A stretch of DNA of 64,000 bases, taken from Allobosea sp. Root483D1 (GTDB taxonomy: Bacteria > Pseudomonadota > Alphaproteobacteria > Rhizobiales > Beijerinckiaceae). The position numbers and the translations under genes are program-made. The notes beneath the pieces were generated by a model, which saw nothing but the letters and a program-made list of their open reading frames with translations, made no database searches and had not been told where the DNA came from. The stretch covers positions 1 through 64,000 of the forward strand of contig NZ_LMJW01000022.1 of NCBI RefSeq assembly GCF_001429505.1, given 5' to 3'. Below are positions 61,542 through 64,000 of this stretch, in pieces (within the stretch, counting starts at the first letter, position 1; each line of letters starts with the position of its first letter).

Positions 61542-62421
61542 GGAGGCCGCCGAACCCCGCGAGCTCGGGCTGGAGGATGCCGATCTCGCCCGGCTGCCGA
61601 CGGTCTATGCGGCCGACGCCTTCGCCGGGCGGACCATTCTGATCTCCGGCGGTGCCGGCGGCATCGGCCGTGCCACCGCCTGGCTGCTCGGCCGGCTTGG
61701 CGCGCAGGTGATCATCGCCGGGCGCGACGAGGGCAAGCTGGAGGCGGCAGCCGAGGCGATGCGCGCCGCCGGGCTGAAGGTGGCCGCGAAGACAGTGAAC
61801 GTCCGCGACCCGACAACGATCACGGCGCTGCACGACTGGATCGCGGCGGAGTTCGGCGGCATCGACATCCTGGTCAACAGCGCCGGCGGCCAGTTCCCGC
61901 AGGCCGCGATCGACTTTTCGGTGAAGGGCTGGAACGCCGTCGTCGACACCAATCTCAACGGCACCTGGTACATGATGCAGGAGGCCGCGCGACGCTGGCG
62001 CGATGCCAAGCGGCCGGGCAGCATCGTCTCGATCGTGGTGGTGACGCGTCAGGGGCTGCACGGCGTCGCGCATACGATTGCTGCGCGCGCCGGTGTGGTC
62101 GGCCTGACCCAGGCGCTGGCGGTGGAATGGGCGCCGCTCGACATCAGGGTGAACTGCATCGCGCCGGGCGCGATCGAGACGCCGGGCTGGCGCGTCTACG
62201 ATCCGCAGGTGGTCAAGGCCTATCCGCGCTCCAACCCGATGATGCGCACGGCGACGACCTGGGAGGTGGCGGAGGCCTGCGCCTATCTCTGCGGACCGGC
62301 GGCGGCCTATGTCACCGGCGAGGTGCTCAACGTCGCCGGCGGCGGACAGCTCTGGGGCGAGACCTGGACGATCCCGCGCCCCGAATTCTTCGATGGCCCC
62401 GGTAGTCGCGGTGGCGAGTAG
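61534..62421 (+). CDS. SDR-family oxidoreductase (citronellol/dienoyl-CoA reductase-like)
   Basis: A 295-residue SDR that overlaps the dehydrogenase gene by 8 bases. ILISGGAGGIGRATAWLLGR is the cofactor motif and LVNSAGGQFPQAAIDFSVKG the middle strand. The catalytic region is SIVVVTRQGLHGVAHTIAAR, in which the YxxxK pair is replaced by T and R, as in the peroxisomal 2,4-dienoyl-CoA reductase and citronellol-dehydrogenase-like subgroup. In atu clusters AtuB and AtuG are SDRs of this kind. It probably oxidises a terpenol or handles an acyl-CoA intermediate. Confidence 0.88.
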   Translation: MAEEAAEPRELGLEDADLARLPTVYAADAFAGRTILISGGAGGIGRATAWLLGRLGAQVIIAGRDEGKLEAAAEAMRAAGLKVAAKTVNVRDPTTITALHDWIAAEFGGIDILVNSAGGQFPQAAIDFSVKGWNAVVDTNLNGTWYMMQEAARRWRDAKRPGSIVSIVVVTRQGLHGVAHTIAARAGVVGLTQALAVEWAPLDIRVNCIAPGAIETPGWRVYDPQVVKAYPRSNPMMRTATTWEVAEACAYLCGPAAAYVTGEVLNVAGGGQLWGETWTIPRPEFFDGPGSRGGE

Positions 62422-62430
62422 GCGATGATC

Positions 62431-63165
62431 TCAGCGTGGCCGGCTGGAAGAGGACTTCGCTGGAGCGATCCCGGCCGCCGCCTCAAGCCGCGCCGTCGCG
62501 GTTTCCAGCCGGGCGACCACGCTTTCCATCGGCGAGGCCGGCTCACTGCCGAGCGCCAGGCCGTGATGGACCAGATTGGTGATCGCGTCCGCCATCTCGG
62601 CCGGGTCGAAGTCGCCTTCGCCGCGCAAGAAGGCCCAGGTGCGATGCTCGATGCAGCCGAAGACCAGGTCGCGCACCAGGTTCGGCGAGCTCTCGGGCCG
62701 CAGTTCCCCCGCGGCGATGCCCGCCTTCACCACGTCGACCAGGCGATGGGTGTAGGCGCGGTTCAGCTCGAACAGATGCGAGCCGCGATAGTCCGGCGCC
62801 GGCCGGATCTCCTGGAACATCAGGCGCGACAGCGCCGGGTCGCGATGGATCGAGGTGAGGTGGGTGTAGACGATGAAGCGGATCTGGTTCCAGCTGCCGC
62901 GCACTGCGGCGAACTGCTCGGCATCGTCGCGCAGCATCTCCTCGAACCAGTGCTCGACGACCTTGACCAGCAATTCGCGCTTGTTGGCGAAGAACCGGTA
63001 GATGCTGCCCTCGACCACGCCGGCGCGCAGCGCGATGTCGGTGATCAGTGCGTCGTTGTAGCCCTTCTCGACGAACACCTGCTTGGCCGCGGCCATGATG
63101 TCGGAGATGCGCCGCTCGGGCGGAAGCCGGTTGACCTGTCGCTTCAGGGCGCTGCGTGGTGGCAT
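62431..63165 (-). CDS. TetR-family transcriptional regulator
   Basis: A 244-residue TetR regulator with the helix-turn-helix ISDIMAAAKQVFVEKGYNDA to IALRAGVVEGSIYRFFANKR at residues 20-60, and a ligand-binding C-terminal domain. It converges with the SDR gene (9-base gap) and is divergent from the second nitronate monooxygenase. AtuR and LiuR-like proteins occupy this role in terpenoid and leucine catabolism. The ATG at 63165 with AAGGATC upstream is chosen; a much longer frame upstream is antisense to the promoter. Confidence 0.92.
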   Translation of the reverse strand: MPPRSALKRQVNRLPPERRISDIMAAAKQVFVEKGYNDALITDIALRAGVVEGSIYRFFANKRELLVKVVEHWFEEMLRDDAEQFAAVRGSWNQIRFIVYTHLTSIHRDPALSRLMFQEIRPAPDYRGSHLFELNRAYTHRLVDVVKAGIAAGELRPESSPNLVRDLVFGCIEHRTWAFLRGEGDFDPAEMADAITNLVHHGLALGSEPASPMESVVARLETATARLEAAAGIAPAKSSSSRPR

Positions 63166-63358
63166 CGATGATCCTTGCTGAGGCACAGCGCGGGAGCGCT
63201 GCGGTCGCTTTCCGGCGGCAGCTACGTCCGGACGGGACAGCGGCGCTAATAAATACCATTCATCATCGTCGCATTCCGCGCAAGAGCGTGGCCGCAAGCG
63301 GCGCTTTGCGGGATGGCCGCTCGTGCGGAGTCGAGCGCGTTCTTTAGGGGAGGGGTCC

Positions 63359-64000
63359 TTGCCGTTGCCTGCCGCTTTCGCCGGACGCCTGCGCGTCCCC
63401 GTCATCGCCGCGCCGATGTTCCTGATCTCGGGGCCGGATCTCGTCGTTTCCTGCTGCCGCAACGGCGTCGTCGGCAGCTTTCCGGCGCTCAATCAGCGCA
63501 CGACGGAAGGATTTGCTGACTGGCTCGACGAGATCGCCGGGCGGCTCGGCGATGCGGGCGATGTCGCGCCGTTCGGCGTCAATCTTGTGGTTCATCGCAG
63601 CAATCCGCGGCTGGATGCCGATTTAGCCGTCGTCATCGACCGCAAGGTGCCGCTGGTCATCACCTCGCTCGGCCTCAACCGCGATCTGATCAAGGCGGTG
63701 CAGAGCTATGGCGGTCTCGTCTTCCACGACGTGACGACGCTTGCCTTCGCGGCCAAGGCGGCCGACGCCGGTGTCGACGGGCTGATCGCCGTCTCGGCCG
63801 GAGCCGGCGGCCATGCCGGCCCGCTCAACCCCTTTGCTGCGCTGGCCGATATCCGTCGCATCTTCGATGGCGCGCTCGTGCTCGGCGGAGCGTTGAGCAA
63901 TGGCGCGCAGGTCGCGGCAGCGATGATGGCAGGCGCCGACATGGCCTATCTCGGCACCCGTTTCATGGCGACGCGGGAAAGCATGGCGCCCGAAGCACTA
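63359..64000 (+). CDS. Nitronate monooxygenase, 3' end beyond window
   Basis: 214 codons are visible up to the window edge. The protein begins LPLPAAFAGRLRVPVIAAPM, with the FMN-binding MFLISGPDLVVSCCRNGVVG loop, and continues with VITSLGLNRDLIKAVQ, LIAVSAGAGGHAGPLNPFAA (His of the active site) and LVLGGALSNGAQVAAAMMAG. The likely start is TTG 63359 behind GGGGAGGGG; another TTG is 6 bases later. It is divergent from the TetR gene and, in this setting, may be an acyl-CoA or nitronate detoxifying oxygenase tied to the same regulator. Confidence 0.88.
   Translation, partial: MPLPAAFAGRLRVPVIAAPMFLISGPDLVVSCCRNGVVGSFPALNQRTTEGFADWLDEIAGRLGDAGDVAPFGVNLVVHRSNPRLDADLAVVIDRKVPLVITSLGLNRDLIKAVQSYGGLVFHDVTTLAFAAKAADAGVDGLIAVSAGAGGHAGPLNPFAALADIRRIFDGALVLGGALSNGAQVAAAMMAGADMAYLGTRFMATRESMAPEAL

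Noticed and set aside
63166..63358. Possible small gene in the TetR/nitronate monooxygenase gap
   Set aside because: The frames there are short, arginine-rich and overlap the expected promoters of both divergent genes.

Overview
This 64 kb window is high-GC DNA from an alphaproteobacterium, most likely a soil or plant-associated member of Hyphomicrobiales (Bosea-like). That placement is an inference from the gene families, the long overlapping antisense frames typical of high GC, the soxBDAG-purU arrangement, the many ABC/TRAP/LysR catabolic islands, and Rhizobiales-style palindromic intergenic repeats. No rRNA, tRNA or CRISPR was seen. The window is an archipelago of small catabolic operons, each with its own transporter and regulator, with one DNA-repair island in the middle.

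Layout. 0-1 kb: eroded alpha/beta-hydrolase remains. 1-9 kb: LysR regulator, hyuB-hyuA (hydantoinase/oxoprolinase) and a complete TRAP transporter (dctPQM), all on the minus strand. 9-10.6 kb: gene-poor scar with a truncated HUH-like protein. 10.6-15.5 kb: DUF1127 protein, methyltransferase, orphan ABC_sub_bind protein, membrane adenylate/guanylate cyclase convergent with a Crp-type regulator. 15.8-17.4 kb: an isolated phage-tail-like DUF2793/S74 protein. 17.4-23.6 kb: soxBDAG-purU (sarcosine oxidation and formyl-THF recycling), divergent from a GlxA/GbdR-type AraC regulator. 24.7-31 kb: a polar amino-acid-type ABC importer plus two opine-oxidase-like flavoproteins. 31.3-37.6 kb: MFS permease, LysR, UraD, M20 amidohydrolase and a HAL-type ammonia-lyase.

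37.7-42 kb: an alkylation-damage island. It holds a methylguanine methyltransferase, an ogt paralogue coupled to a 2OG-Fe(II) oxygenase, ada plus an unknown small gene, and a SnoaL-like gene. All four transcription units carry the same 20-bp promoter motif resembling an Ada box, so they look like one adaptive-response regulon. 42-47 kb: DUF2161 protein, KdpDE-like two-component pair, and a TRAP permease pair without binding protein. 47-52 kb: nitronate monooxygenase, tautomerase, SDR, LysR, Na/Pi cotransporter. 52.5-64 kb: an acyclic-terpene/branched acyl-CoA catabolic locus (atu-like) with AtuA, a biotin-dependent carboxylase whose alpha subunit is split into two genes, enoyl-CoA hydratase, acyl-CoA dehydrogenase, SDR, TetR and a second nitronate monooxygenase running off the end.

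The most notable observations are the putative Ada regulon with unknown members, a 17-bp motif shared by the MFS and uraD promoters that ties the UraD/amidohydrolase/ammonia-lyase genes into one uncharacterised pathway, and the split carboxylase subunit in the atu-like locus.
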